Assembly (NCBI GenBank): GCA_020746875.1
Contig: JAGTJL010000020.1
Span: forward strand, 1,054,001 to 1,118,000
Direction: 5' to 3'
Source: Rhexocercosporidium sp. MPI-PUGE-AT-0058
Lineage: Eukaryota; Ascomycota; Leotiomycetes; Helotiales
DNA: 64,000 bases
Part shown: positions 23,463 to 34,348 of the stretch, one piece after another
How positions within the stretch are numbered: position 1 is the first letter of the stretch
Layout: every line of letters begins with the position of its first letter
Made by a program: the position numbers and the translations under genes
Notes under the pieces: generated by a model
Seen by the model: only the letters and a program-made list of their open reading frames with translations
Told to the model about the DNA's origin: nothing
Database searches by the model: none

Positions 23463-24596
23463 TCAATTCCCAAAAGCCGGCTTAACAAAAACCGGAAACG
23501 GCTCTTCCCTCACCAACGTCCGATCAGGGAGCTGCAAATAAGGTTTCTCAGCCGCCGGGATCAAAAATGCACTCTTAGTGTCACCATCCACATCCTTCGC
23601 CCCCCTCACATTCTCCACACCCGGCGTCTCTACAGGCGTAATCTGGTTCCCCAGCCCAGTCACCGCTTTACCCTTCCCAGGGTCCACTCCACCCAGACTG
23701 AGGTCAAAAGAGCCAAAACACGTATCGGCGTCATCCCAGTCTTCACTATCGCTGTATATTTCGGGCGTGTATTGCTGGCCAGCACGCTCCATGTCTTCTA
23801 GCGCTTCTAGGATGATACTCTCTTCCCAGAGAGGGAGGAGCCTGTAGCCTAGATTCTCGAGGATGGAGCGCTGCGTGAAGTTTATTTGGGGACAGGTCCA
23901 TATGTCTTTGCCCCATTCGATAGCATACTCGCTCGTGCGCTGTTGTTCGTCGTCGAGGAATTTGACAGCTAATATCAAGGCGCCGAGAACGATCACTTCG
24001 GGGTGGATGGAGTCGATATGTTGCTCGGATATTCTGGCGTCAATAGGACTGAAAGATCCAGGTAGGGTTTGTGAGGTGAGGGGACAGCCTTTCCGCCATT
24101 GCAAGGCAAAGCGGGAGTTGAGTGAGTCAAGGATGCATACTGCTAGGGCGATGGTCTCGAGTGGGAGATCGGCGCGAGTGAGGATGGCATGGACGAGCGG
24201 AACGGAAGAGGTCGTTAGAGAAGTGGATGAAGGTATAAGATTCGTGAGGTGAATTGCCGGGCCTGCATGTAATGTATATCTGTGATTAGCCTGAGTTCCC
24301 AAGTACCGGGGAGGGAGAATGGAAATCTGGGGGAATGTACCGAGGAGTTCTGGGTCGAGGATTTCTCCGGGGGAGGAGAATGCGTTGGGGGATTGCTGGC
24401 GACTGCTGGTGTTGGAGTGGGAGGAGGGCGGTGGTGTAGGGAGACTTGAGAGGGGGACGTAGGTTTTGGTGAAGTATGATTCGTCGAAGGAAGAGGAGGA
24501 TGAGCTGGAAGAGGAGCGAGATCGAGACGCCATTGGGGGCGTCATGGAGTCTTGTCTGCCCTTAGACTTTCTCTTGAGGTGAGATGTAGTGAACAT
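23463..24596 (-). CDS. cyclin-domain protein of Pho80/PCL type
   Basis: Such cyclins bind and direct Pho85-like CDKs in phosphate, glycogen or cell-cycle control. The frame is open from 24596 to 23463 (377 codons). However, the 78-nt segment 24340-24263 begins GTACAT, has a GCTAATC branch-like site and ends TGCAG, and removing it keeps frame. The spliced product is 351 aa and reads LLG directly into PAIHLTNLIPSS, which makes a better domain start. The cyclin box runs through VPLVHAILTRADLPLETIAL, CILDSLNSRFALQW and VIVLGALILAVKFLDDEQ, then the WGKDIWTCPQINFTQRSILE segment. The N-terminus has a Ser run and the C-terminus is acidic and disordered. Which cyclin subtype it is cannot be settled from sequence alone. 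Confidence 0.82.
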   Translation of the reverse strand: MFTTSHLKRKSKGRQDSMTPPMASRSRSSSSSSSSSFDESYFTKTYVPLSSLPTPPPSSHSNTSSRQQSPNAFSSPGEILDPELLGTFPQISILPPRYLGTQANHRYTLHAGPAIHLTNLIPSSTSLTTSSVPLVHAILTRADLPLETIALAVCILDSLNSRFALQWRKGCPLTSQTLPGSFSPIDARISEQHIDSIHPEVIVLGALILAVKFLDDEQQRTSEYAIEWGKDIWTCPQINFTQRSILENLGYRLLPLWEESIILEALEDMERAGQQYTPEIYSDSEDWDDADTCFGSFDLSLGGVDPGKGKAVTGLGNQITPVETPGVENVRGAKDVDGDTKSAFLIPAAEKPYLQLPDRTLVREEPFPVFVKPAFGN

Positions 24597-27262
24597 TGCT
24601 GCGGGTCACAATGTGGTTGTGTGTCGTCGAGGGGAGGTCGAGAAGATATAGAGAGGCGTCCCTGGCTCATGGAGTAAGAAGCTCGATTTTCCCTGATCAC
24701 GCCTTTGCTGCCGATCCCCCAAGGTGTTGATCCTGCTCGAACATGTAGGTAGGTAGGTATTATGTATGTGTGTAGCCAGGCTTAAAGAAACGGGTATTCT
24801 CTTTGGGCGTATGGTGTTTCGAAGTTGCGAGGGCGTTGCGGGCCGAGGATACGAGGAGAGGAGGAGAAGGAGCTGAACGAGCTGAACGAGCGTGAATGTG
24901 CCACCACCGAGTGAAGCTTTTCCTGCAAAGAACCAGCAATAGAACGAGCGAACCGTACAGGCGAAAGAAGACGTGCTTTATGCGAAAGCGGAATCGGAAT
25001 GGGATCTCATTCTGCCAGCAGAGGGAGAAAAGGAAGGGATGGGGGTGGCACCAGGCTATATATCCAACGAATGTGTGTATGCTTGCTGTGCTGTCCGTCC
25101 GTATTGACCTGACACTGACCTGACCGATCGACCGTATTGTGCTTCTGCTTGTGCCTGTTCGTGCCTGTGCTTGTTGCTTGTGCGAAAACGAGTAAACCCT
25201 CCCTCTTCCTGCGAGCTAATGCTGTCGACAAGGACCAGGAGGCTGGCGGTGAAGTGCGAGCTATTGAAGTGTGGTGAGATCGGAGGCGGGGTGGATCTGC
25301 GTTGCGCTGTTTAGCGGCTTGGTATGAGCGAGAGTGCTCGGGCGAGAAGGAGAATGATGAGGTGTCAGGCGTAAGGCGGAGGAGTGTGAGATGGGAAGGC
25401 CAAGTCTGAGGGAGTATTTGAGACATGACGATTGGCAGAAACACAGATAACGCCCGCATTGTTGTCAAAGGATCGGGTCGGGAAACTCCTTCTCCAACAT
25501 GCACACATTCGGAGTCGAGGAACAGCACAGTGCGAATGGAACGGAATGGGGTGCTCAGCTCTTCCCATGCAGGTCGAAGTCAGCAGATGGGAGCTTCACA
25601 TGGAACATGGAGGGAGCACCCACCCACCTTTAATCGAAGATGGTTTGTATTCTCATGAAAGCCTAAGTATCGATCGCTATGCATCTATGCCAATATGGAA
25701 CCATGGCAAAGTTCATGTAAACAAACCCCCTCTGCACAAAATAGCCCTCCCTCCTAACACCGCAAAGTCGGAAAGTGAAAATCAAGAACTGGTGCAATGC
25801 TTTTAGCCAGGAACAGCCATCCCATCCTATCCCATCCACTGATATCCAGGGCAGCACAGCGAGTGGGGAAGCCCTGCCCTGTTCCTCTTCTCCCCTGTTA
25901 CACAGTTCCTGTTGATCGTTGAACCCTGGAATTGACTAAAAACATACTTCAACAGCACAACCACATGTCAAAAAGATTAACATCGAATACCCCAAGGTCG
26001 GCCCTCCCTAGGTAACACTACATCTCACCTCATCACACCTCACCACATCTCACCACGTCCGCCCCCTCAAAGTAAGAAGAACTACTTCCAGACTACAGTC
26101 CCACCTCAAAAGCATCAAAGGAAACTCACAAGCCTTAGCTCACGAATTGCGCCATTAGGTATTCCCCCCTCCCTCTTCCCGTCCCCATACGCACGCAGCC
26201 CCCACTAGACGAAGAAGGGACTGTACAAACACGGGAGAGACACGGCAGAGTTCCCTCCTTGCCTTAGCTCATAACTTCTACGGAGTAGGTACGGTCCAGT
26301 ACGGAACAACCCAAGGAAAGGAAAGGAAAAAAAAAGAAGGAAAAAACTTCCGAGATCCGCATGCACCAGAGATATCCCGCCCGCCTCCTTCTTGTTTTTC
26401 GAACCCCCTGAAATGCTGGAACTGGGGCCGGTTCCGAGGACAAGGACATGGGCATAGACGTGGACGGGGACGCTAGGTATGGTAGCATCGTCATGATTGT
26501 GGAGGCACATCGTCACTGTGTTCATGCGTTGCTAATTTTGCTACGGTCAGTACTATATTGTAGGAAGGTACCAGGGGGTTGGTTGGGATTTACAGAAATG
26601 CAGGATTTTGAGACATGTGAGGTGGTCTATCCCTTTCTCTGTTTGATCGTTTCCTGATCACGATGATGACGAAGCAAGTTGGTAGATTATGGTAGATGGT
26701 AGATGGTAGATGGTAGACAGCCTTTGATATTTGACATTTACCATTTGACATTCGACATTTAAAATTTGACATTTGACATCGTAGGGATTCGGAACAACTC
26801 CAAACAAACAAGCAAGTTCAAATTTCAAAAAATCCGAAGTGGTTGGTGGGCTAGTTTGAGACCATCTTATCCCTCGACTCCAACTAGTCAAGTCAAGCCA
26901 AGCCAGATGTTCGGCTTGCCTCGAATTTTTGACGGACCAGACGCCCTCCAGGTCTAATGCGGTTGCTGCCGCCGATCAATATCCTACGAGTGCGCTGGCT
27001 GATGCACTATTGAACTCTCCTTATATCGTGCGTCAAATTCACGATGTAGTTCACCTGCTTCAGACGTACAAGCCCGAGGCCTCACGATGCGTGCCGTGAA
27101 CTGGTGGGGCTGTCTTCGGGTTCCGGGGCAGTGTCAGAAATAGAACCTGCCTAGCCAGATAGTTCATGAAGCCCTTCACAGCATCGGGCCAGCCCACGGT
27201 TGGCATATCTTGGATGTCAGGATTTCCTTCCCAACTCTCCCACGAGACAACGGCAGTTAGAA
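24597..27262. other. long spacer upstream of the cyclin gene
   Basis: 2.7 kb without a supported gene. It should contain the cyclin promoter and leader, and near 27262 the 3' side of the phospholipase gene. It includes CACCTCATCACACC-type repeats near 26030 and the two tandem repeats listed separately. The longest frames are short and unstructured. Confidence 0.45.
26681..26779. repeat. two neighbouring short tandem repeats (GTAGATG and TTTGACAT units)
   Basis: Four to five copies of GGTAGAT at 26681-26717, then five imperfect copies of a 10-bp ATTTGACATT unit at about 26726-26779. Both read directly. Confidence 0.85.
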
Positions 27263-29845
27263 TCATGTGAGGTGGAAATGGTCCCCTTCCCCCTTCTTTC
27301 CCACAATCCCCAACCTGACTTTCCTCCTCCATCTCTGTTCCCTCTCCGCACTTTCCCTCTCTTCCCTTCTCCTCTTCTTCCTCTCATACACAGCCCTCAC
27401 ACATCTTCTTGTCCTCTCTCTTCCCTCCTCGAAATTTGCTCTCGCAAGTGCGACGACATTATCTATATCTTCGGGCGTGTACACGAAATTCCACGTACTC
27501 ATATAATCGCTCGTGACGGGATCGACGCCGGGGATTTTGGGATTGCTGAGGAAAGGGAAGTAGATGACTGCGATGCCGGCATCGGGTTGCATTAGCTGCC
27601 AGTCCTCTTTCACCGTCTTGGATCGAACGTCGTCTGTGGCGGATGAGCGTTCTTCTGTCGTCCCTACCCAGATGGTGCAGTACCCTAGGTCACCAGAATC
27701 TTCATCGTCATTGCTGTTTGATGCGTTGGCGCCATTCTTTTCGAGGTCTTTGAGATGCTCTTTTTGCTCGGCTTTAGCGTCTTCAACTTTTGATTCTGCT
27801 TCTTCTGCGGTGGCTGCTTGAGCTTCGTCGAGCTGACCCGCTGTCTTCTCGGCGGTATCGCTCTGCCGAGGCCATCCGGCACCTAATGGCCAGCCTTTGA
27901 TTCCACGCTGACGAGCATATCCGTCTGCTACCGAGAGCCAGTTCTCAGTCTTGATATCAGCTGATGCGTCAAATGCAATCAGAACATCCACATCCCTCCC
28001 GGGACGAAGTAGGGGGTAGATAGGAAGGTTGTTTGACATGCCAGCATCCATCAGTTGTAGATGTGAGCTCTTGTAGACACCCTCTGGGACTGTCTCGGGT
28101 AGCTTGCCTTCCATCTTGTAAGCAAAGTTCGGAATCGACGCTGGTAGGATAGGATGAACTTTGCTAAGATCATCATCTCGACCCTCAATCATCTCATCGA
28201 CCCCGCCAAACCCTGTCAAGCCCTTAACAAGTGGTCGGACCTCTTTATAGTAGTGTGACAGTGTAGCACAGAACGCGCTTCCAAAGACACCGAGCAGTAA
28301 TGGCAGCCGAAGTTCCGGAACCCGAGACCCATCTTGATCGTGTGGGAGATCCTTACCTTCTTCAAATTTTCGGCCTATACTCCAGGTTGGTATGCCGGCA
28401 CCAAATTCCTCGCAAAACAGTTCGAATGGCGATATTTCGAACCACTGAAACCAAGCTTCCTTCTTAGCCTTGACCTTTGTCTCTTCCGACGGCGAGTCTC
28501 TTGCCTTCTCTTCCGCGGACTCTTCTTCGATGACAGGTATCTCGTGACGAACAGCTGTGTATATCGGCATTGGGTTCTCGCCGTGCTTGATGTAGTCGCG
28601 CTGATTGGAGATCTTGAGGTCTCTGTCATCAACACCGATTTCTCCTTTCGGCACAAGTAATCTTGCTGCCAATAACAGTCCATAAACGTCTACCAACCCA
28701 AAATCAGAGTTTGGATCCCCTTTGAGTTTCTCGACAAAGCCACTCAAGAGGAACTTGTTCGTCGGCGCTGAGTTGAGTGCAGCTAGGGCCACTGGTGGGT
28801 AGGCAATATGAACCCCAATCCTAGCCTTCAGATGATCGACCATCTTGTCCATCCTCCTACCTCCCAATGACGAGTTGTATAAAGCTTGAAGCCAGCAAGA
28901 GCCACTGACTCCCGCAGTGTAGGTAACACAGTCAAATAATCCATCTTCGCTTGCTGCCAACATTGAGCCTGTTCCAGCAACCAAAGCCCTCAAACCTCCC
29001 CCAGAGCCAACCATCGCGATTGTAGGTACATCATCCGGATGAACCTCCTCCTCGGGCAAGCCCAAATACTTTGCCAACGCAGTTGTCGTGACCTTCTTTC
29101 TCCTCGCAAGAAACTCCTTTTCCTCCTCACATAGCTCAGACGAGACTCTAACTGAAGCTGGGTACTCGATCTCCGGGTTGATATATGGATCATGCGCCTC
29201 TTGCCATATTTCATCTGCCAAGGACCCAGGTGCCATGGACAATTCTTTCTGTAGCTTTGTGATGTAGTCCGGGAGGAGTTTCGCCCATTCTGGCATCACA
29301 AAATCCACAATAGTTTGCGGTACCGAGCTCCATTGGAGATCTGTAATCGAAGAGAAGAGGGCGAATTTCGTTGAGAAGCTTCCCCAAGCAGAATCATCGG
29401 TAGATGTGACTACAGCTTGGAGATTTTCCTGGAAGGGCAGAACCTCGAGGTTATGGACATTTTCTGCTGCAATTTCCTCCTTCTTCTCTTGTACTGCTTG
29501 TCGCCTGAGTCGATCAGCGCGGACGTCTCTGCGAAGCCGAGTAGGAGGAAGAGGCTGAAGCTGATCGGTCTGATAGAGGATATAGGTCAGACTGCCTGCG
29601 ATCACTACGGAGGTTACTCCGATAAGAGCAGATCGCGAGAGTGTAGACATCATGGACCGAGGGGCTTTCGACTTCGTTCTCGTGAAAAGCGGGCGTGATT
29701 TAGCAGCTTGTTGTTGTCGCTGTCGCTGCCATAATCGTGCTCTGATTGTGCAGGTGCTGTTGAGCTGTGGTGGTTGGAGAGTGTGGATGGAACCGCCCCG
29801 CGATGGTGTTCGCGATGCGCAGCGAAGCATTGACGACGACATCAT
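27263..29845 (-). CDS. cytosolic phospholipase A2-type lipase with mitochondrial-like N-terminus
   Basis: Group IV cPLA2-like enzymes hydrolyse phospholipids with a Ser-Asp dyad. A single exon gives 860 aa. The N-terminal 70 residues are rich in Arg/Ser/Gln and lack acidic residues, like a mitochondrial presequence. They are followed by a membrane segment (about residues 72-92, SALIGVTSVVIAGSLTYIL). The glycine-rich oxyanion strip is VGSGGGLRAL; the nucleophile motif GVSGS places Ser at 314; the catalytic Asp is D600 in LMDAGMSNNLP. A Lys/Glu-rich insertion lies near residues 650-715 and an Arg/Glu-rich coiled tail ends the protein. Fungal PlaA-type enzymes are reported in mitochondria, which fits. 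Both dyad residues are intact. A second in-frame ATG is at residue 2, so the exact start is not critical. Confidence 0.9.
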   Translation of the reverse strand: MMSSSMLRCASRTPSRGGSIHTLQPPQLNSTCTIRARLWQRQRQQQAAKSRPLFTRTKSKAPRSMMSTLSRSALIGVTSVVIAGSLTYILYQTDQLQPLPPTRLRRDVRADRLRRQAVQEKKEEIAAENVHNLEVLPFQENLQAVVTSTDDSAWGSFSTKFALFSSITDLQWSSVPQTIVDFVMPEWAKLLPDYITKLQKELSMAPGSLADEIWQEAHDPYINPEIEYPASVRVSSELCEEEKEFLARRKKVTTTALAKYLGLPEEEVHPDDVPTIAMVGSGGGLRALVAGTGSMLAASEDGLFDCVTYTAGVSGSCWLQALYNSSLGGRRMDKMVDHLKARIGVHIAYPPVALAALNSAPTNKFLLSGFVEKLKGDPNSDFGLVDVYGLLLAARLLVPKGEIGVDDRDLKISNQRDYIKHGENPMPIYTAVRHEIPVIEEESAEEKARDSPSEETKVKAKKEAWFQWFEISPFELFCEEFGAGIPTWSIGRKFEEGKDLPHDQDGSRVPELRLPLLLGVFGSAFCATLSHYYKEVRPLVKGLTGFGGVDEMIEGRDDDLSKVHPILPASIPNFAYKMEGKLPETVPEGVYKSSHLQLMDAGMSNNLPIYPLLRPGRDVDVLIAFDASADIKTENWLSVADGYARQRGIKGWPLGAGWPRQSDTAEKTAGQLDEAQAATAEEAESKVEDAKAEQKEHLKDLEKNGANASNSNDDEDSGDLGYCTIWVGTTEERSSATDDVRSKTVKEDWQLMQPDAGIAVIYFPFLSNPKIPGVDPVTSDYMSTWNFVYTPEDIDNVVALARANFEEGRERTRRCVRAVYERKKRRREERESAEREQRWRRKVRLGIVGKKGEGDHFHLT

Positions 29846-31108
29846 GAATGGGGGACGGTCAGATTATTTTCACAGAAAAAGGAGACATGGATCGGAGTAC
29901 TGATCGGGTGTGATAGGAGGATGACAAGCAGGCCCTCCGAGAAAGGTGGGAAAAACATGGAATCTGTTGAACGGAGCCAACTTTTTCGATGGGTGGGCGG
30001 GTGGATGGTGTGGCGCGAGCTGCTGTGGCTGTGAGCTTAGTGAATGGGATGACGTTGGATCGGCGGGCACAACCTTGGGCGCAAGCCGGAGAGGAAGAAG
30101 AAGCATGTGAAGAAGCATAACCCAAGAATTTTGCTGATAGCAAGAAAAGCAAGATTGGCAAAAACAGAACGGTACATGTGTTTCATGATATATGGTTTTA
30201 GTTTTATTATTCCTTTTTTTATTACCAAAACCTTCCATTTGGGAGAAACATGCTGTCTGGTAGTGATACCCCACCTACTTGAAAGATCCACAGGATGCGT
30301 CGCTGCGTGGATGGATAGGCGAACGAGCGAGGAGGCATCTTGCAAGTCAACAATAGAAATCTCTCGTATTCGGAGGCCCCTTCAGCTCTTCAACGAAAAT
30401 AGAGTCCGTAGTAGGCTTCTCCCAAATGAAGACTTCTCAAGATTTAGCTGGTGCTTCTTGTTTCGAGGAACTCACATCCCGCAATGCTTCGCTTCGAGTA
30501 TCAACACAAGAAACTCCAGGATGACCTCTCGCTTGTTACTCTCTTGAACGGCTCAGCTGGTGCCGGAAAGCGCTGGTCTGAGTAGGAAACGAACGACTTG
30601 GATTAATATGTGGCTCAGCTGGAAGTGACAAAAAAGTGCAGACAGAGCTGAACCCGACCACGAGTACACAACTTCCAGATTGTTTCATCTCTCCAGACTC
30701 TCAAGATGTCTCGAAGGATAATGGCACTTAGGAACATTCATACGAATTTACCAGATTGATTCGAGGACATCTATTCCTCGCTGGCCACTAGCATCAGCTG
30801 AATAACATTAAAGGGTCTTGATTGGCGGTTAACGGTTCGTTGGAAAGTAGCCTGGCAAGTCCCCTCAAGTCAAAACGTCGAATTTTGCCACAAATGAATG
30901 AGAATGAGTGAAAGTGAAGGACAGCCGCTTTTCTCTAAGACCGCCAATGTAAATTGAATACATGACAAGTTGACATCCCTTCATTTTCCCATCTGAAAAC
31001 AAAAATCTTACATCGCAAGATCTCGGGCTCTTCCATTGGATTTAGGAATTCTACCCCACACTTTGGCAGAATCTGCTCACCGCATTCAGACAGGGTTAAG
31101 CGCCAAAC
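29846..31108. other. divergent spacer between the phospholipase and EXO70
   Basis: 1.26 kb holding both promoters. A 146-codon plus-strand frame at 30107-30547 has no domain and overlaps competing frames, so I do not call it. Confidence 0.45.
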
Positions 31109-33301
31109 ATGGCCAGCAGCAGCAAGTATCCGTTGGGGCGTGCCGTCTGGTCTTTGAAGCATCAGGAGTCGATGATGGCAGTCGGTCTGGGCACAAGACA
31201 AGCTGCTGATGAGGAGGCCAGGGCTGAGGTTGAGGTAAGGCTAATTTCTGCAGATGGATGGACTACACGGTTGTGCACCAGCTTTTGGAGGGACTCTTGA
31301 GTAGTCTTACGACAAGTGGTTTGGAGATACACGGATCTCGCTGACTGGTATATTAGGTCCTCAACAGCAGGCTGGAGAAGACTCGTATACTAAATACCAA
31401 ATTATCTGCGTCTTTGTCCCGATTGGAATTGAGTGGGAAAAGTGTACAAGAGGCAATTGGGCCAATCTATGGGAATACACAGAAGTTACAGGTGCTAGGA
31501 ACAAGTACTGGAGGTCATGCCCAGCTGCAGAAGCTCTGCTGATTGTTTGCAGATATCGATGGGGTTATTTCAGCGATAGAGAGAATCCGTCAGCCTTCGG
31601 ATATCAAGAGCAATGAAGAGGACATCATTCGGAAAGGGTCAGTCAATTACCCTACTTGCCCAGGCGGAGTACTGACAGGTCTGTAGCCCTGAGAAGGTCG
31701 GCCTGGCATCCTTTTTGAGCTCTGTCAAACGAGTGAACAAGGCACTTTTCGACTTGAAACAGACGAACCTTCGATCGAACCAACAAGCGGTGGCAGACTT
31801 GTCCAAGTTACTCAAGTATGGAAACGAGCAATTGGAGCAGCATTTTCAGAGCCTCCTCCAGGAAGACTCCAAACCCATCGAGCCCCTACACTTCATCACG
31901 AAAGAGAAGCCTTTCCCTATGCTCTCGCAAGATAAGTCGACTCGTCTGGGCCTGATCAATTCATATATCGCATCCGTCGCGAGGCAGTCAGGACCCTCTC
32001 GAGACTCTCCTATGTTACAGATGTACGCAAATGTCAGAGGACCATATCTCGTAGCTACTCTACAAAACTTAGCTGCCGCATCTGTCAATACCGCAAAAAA
32101 GAAGTCCCCAGATGCTATGTATCGACAAGGTACTAATGGCATGGGTACATATGCAATGGGTATGGAAGGAGCTTTCTTGGCTGAATATGACAATATATGT
32201 GGTCTGTTTTCTCGAGATGAATGGGGCAAAGTCTTCAATTTGAGTTGTCAAGGAGCAATCTCGGAGCTGGGAAGAACTCTGAGAGAGTTAAACTCACACA
32301 TCAAGGCGAACTTGTCCACGGATTGTTTTCTGGCCTACGAGATCATTGAGATCATGTCAAACCTATCATCAAACATGGAGAGTCGGACGGGCGAGCTGAA
32401 GCCTTCCTTCGCATCAGCATTGAAGCCAGTCCGAGAAACTGGAAAGTCGTCATTGAGCGAACTGCATGATGATATCCGTCGTCGCGTTGCCAACCTGCCA
32501 GTAGTTCCGCAAGATGCTGCTGCGGTGCCGATCACGCAAGAAACCATGACTCGACTACAGACTATGGTTGATTTCCTACGCCCGATCTCAAGTATCATGA
32601 TCTCCATTGGTGATGGTGGTTGGAAAGCAAACGCCTCATCCAACCAATCATCCGATCAAATACCCACCCTCAACTCCTTCGACGTGGGGGCAGATGGGAA
32701 GCAAATCTTTGCCCATTACAGCATCGACACCATCGATATCCTTCTCAGCTCCTTGGAACAAAAAGCCAGACCGTTACTGAAAGGAAAACCACCTCTCGGG
32801 GTCTTCATCGCAAACAATGCCACGATCGTGGATCGTATGATCCGCACCTCAGAACTCCAACCTCTCCTCCAATCCCGCATGGCCGATGTCGACAAGTGGC
32901 GCAAGAATGGCGCCTCCTTGTACAGCTCCGCATGGCGCGAACCCTCGACCCATCTATTGGACGTCCAGTATACCAACCGAGGTGGCCAACGACCACCGTC
33001 CGGCTCAGCCGCCGCCATCGACTCAGCAGCCATTCTCAAAGGCCTCAGCAGCAAGGACAAAGACGCCATCAAAGAGAAATTCCGGCTCTTCAACGCCAGT
33101 TTCGATGATCTGGTCCAGAAGCATAAGAGCATGAGTATGGAGCGCGAGGTCCGCGAGATGCTAGGTCGTCAGGTCCAGCAGATGATCGAGCCTCTGTATG
33201 GCCGTTTCTGGGACCGTTATCACGAGGTTGATAAGGGGAAGGGGAAGTATGTAAAGTACGACAAGGGGGCCATGTCGGCAGTCTTTCTGGGCCTGTCGTA
33301 A
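31109..33301 (+). CDS. EXO70: exocyst complex subunit EXO70
   Basis: Exo70 binds PI(4,5)P2 and Rho GTPases and tethers secretory vesicles at growth sites. Four exons, 31109-31234, 31357-31504, 31553-31637 and 31687-33301, join to 657 aa. The spliced N-terminus forms a coiled coil (EARAEVEVLNSRLEKTR). The body carries the helical-rod features of the family, and the C-terminal domain ends with EMLGRQVQQMIEPLYGRFWD plus a basic KGKGKYVKYDK tail that would contact membrane. Two starts are possible: the upstream ATG at 31109 (used here, good context) or the MMAVGLGTRQ pair at 31172/31175, which gives about 636 aa, closer to the start seen in other fungal Exo70 proteins and to yeast Exo70 (623 aa). 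I slightly favour the shorter form biologically. Confidence 0.92.
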
Positions 33302-33670
33302 TCTCTCCCTCTTCTATCCTTACCTGCCACCTACCTATGCATATATTCTGGGGTTTCTTTCAGCACTCTTTCACCGGAGCGCAAATTTGCAGACATAACT
33401 AGGGTTATGGTTGCTATGATACCAGGGGTTTTGGGCGCGGCGTTCCATTTTCATTCATCGATCTTTTTTCCTTCAGCCCTTTCATATTATGTATGTAAGA
33501 ATACATTATTGCATTACATAGCATATATAAAAACAGAGTGCATATAGCATACTGCCACGTACGATTCCTTTTCCCTCCCTCCTATTTTGGAGTTCCGAAC
33601 TGAGAACGGAAGTCATACCCACCAAAAGCCCCGACCTCGTCAAACAATCAAAGTCCGAGTCCAAGCCCAA
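33302..33670. other. convergent 3' spacer after EXO70
   Basis: About 370 bp of T-rich DNA holding the EXO70 3' UTR and that of the small membrane-protein gene. No separate gene seen. Confidence 0.5.
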
Positions 33671-34348
33671 TTAACCCAGCCGAAGTGAAAACACAAAAGA
33701 TGTCCCTTCGTTCCTCGCAATGCTGCACCCGTACCAGTTCCCATAAAGCAAATATCCCAGGAATATCCCGTACATCCATCGTTCGGTCCCAACTGTCGTC
33801 CTACAAATCCATGCTTGATGAATGGCGTATTGGAAAAGGAGAAGAAAATGCAAAAAGGTAAATCCAACGGCGCCTGAGAATCGAAGATCCGAGAAGTATG
33901 CGATACAGAAGATTACTAGGCCAATAAGGAATGACGGGTGATAAAGGAGGAGAATACAGAGGACGGCGTCTGGTCGATGGTGGGTGGTTAGTTTGTGTCG
34001 AAGGTATGACGTTGGAAGTGAAGCTTGTTGGAGAGTTGGGTTGGCGATATCGAGGGATGAGGGAGGTGTCGATCGAGGTCCGAATAAAGAGCTCCTACCA
34101 CAGACGAGTGCGATTGGAATCAGGCCAGCTACTAATGGTGTGTCGTTTGATGAGGTATCTCCTTTTGCATCGCTAAGTAAACAGTCGTCCTTCTCCTAGA
34201 GACAATTGGTATTCTCGCACCAGCCACAGAAGTCGTGATGGCCATATTGCTCCTCCTTGCAACAGTAGCCGCAGCAGTGGTTCACGAGTGGTTCTGGGGC
34301 TGCGATGGCCATGGTGTTGAGTGGTTGTGCTGGAAGGTGGGATGTCAT
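33671..34348 (-). CDS. putative small membrane protein with Cys-rich N-terminus
   Basis: I do not recognise the family. A 50-codon ORF (34348-34196) encodes a Cys-rich peptide (CCGYCC, then CGWC) and ends in TAG; the same frame then stays open for 174 codons with no ATG. A 48-nt intron (34220-34173; donor GTGCGA, acceptor TTACTTAG) removes the TAG and keeps phase, giving 209 aa from exons 34348-34221 and 34172-33671. The second exon has about four hydrophobic segments (LVAGLIPIALVCG, CILLLYHPSFLIGLVIFCIAYF, FTFLHFLLLFQYAIHQ and YGIFLGYLLYGNW). The start context is good and a second ATG follows at codon 13. Alternatives: the Cys-rich peptide stands alone, or the gene is interrupted by the stop. 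The intron is inferred from phase and borders only. Confidence 0.5.
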
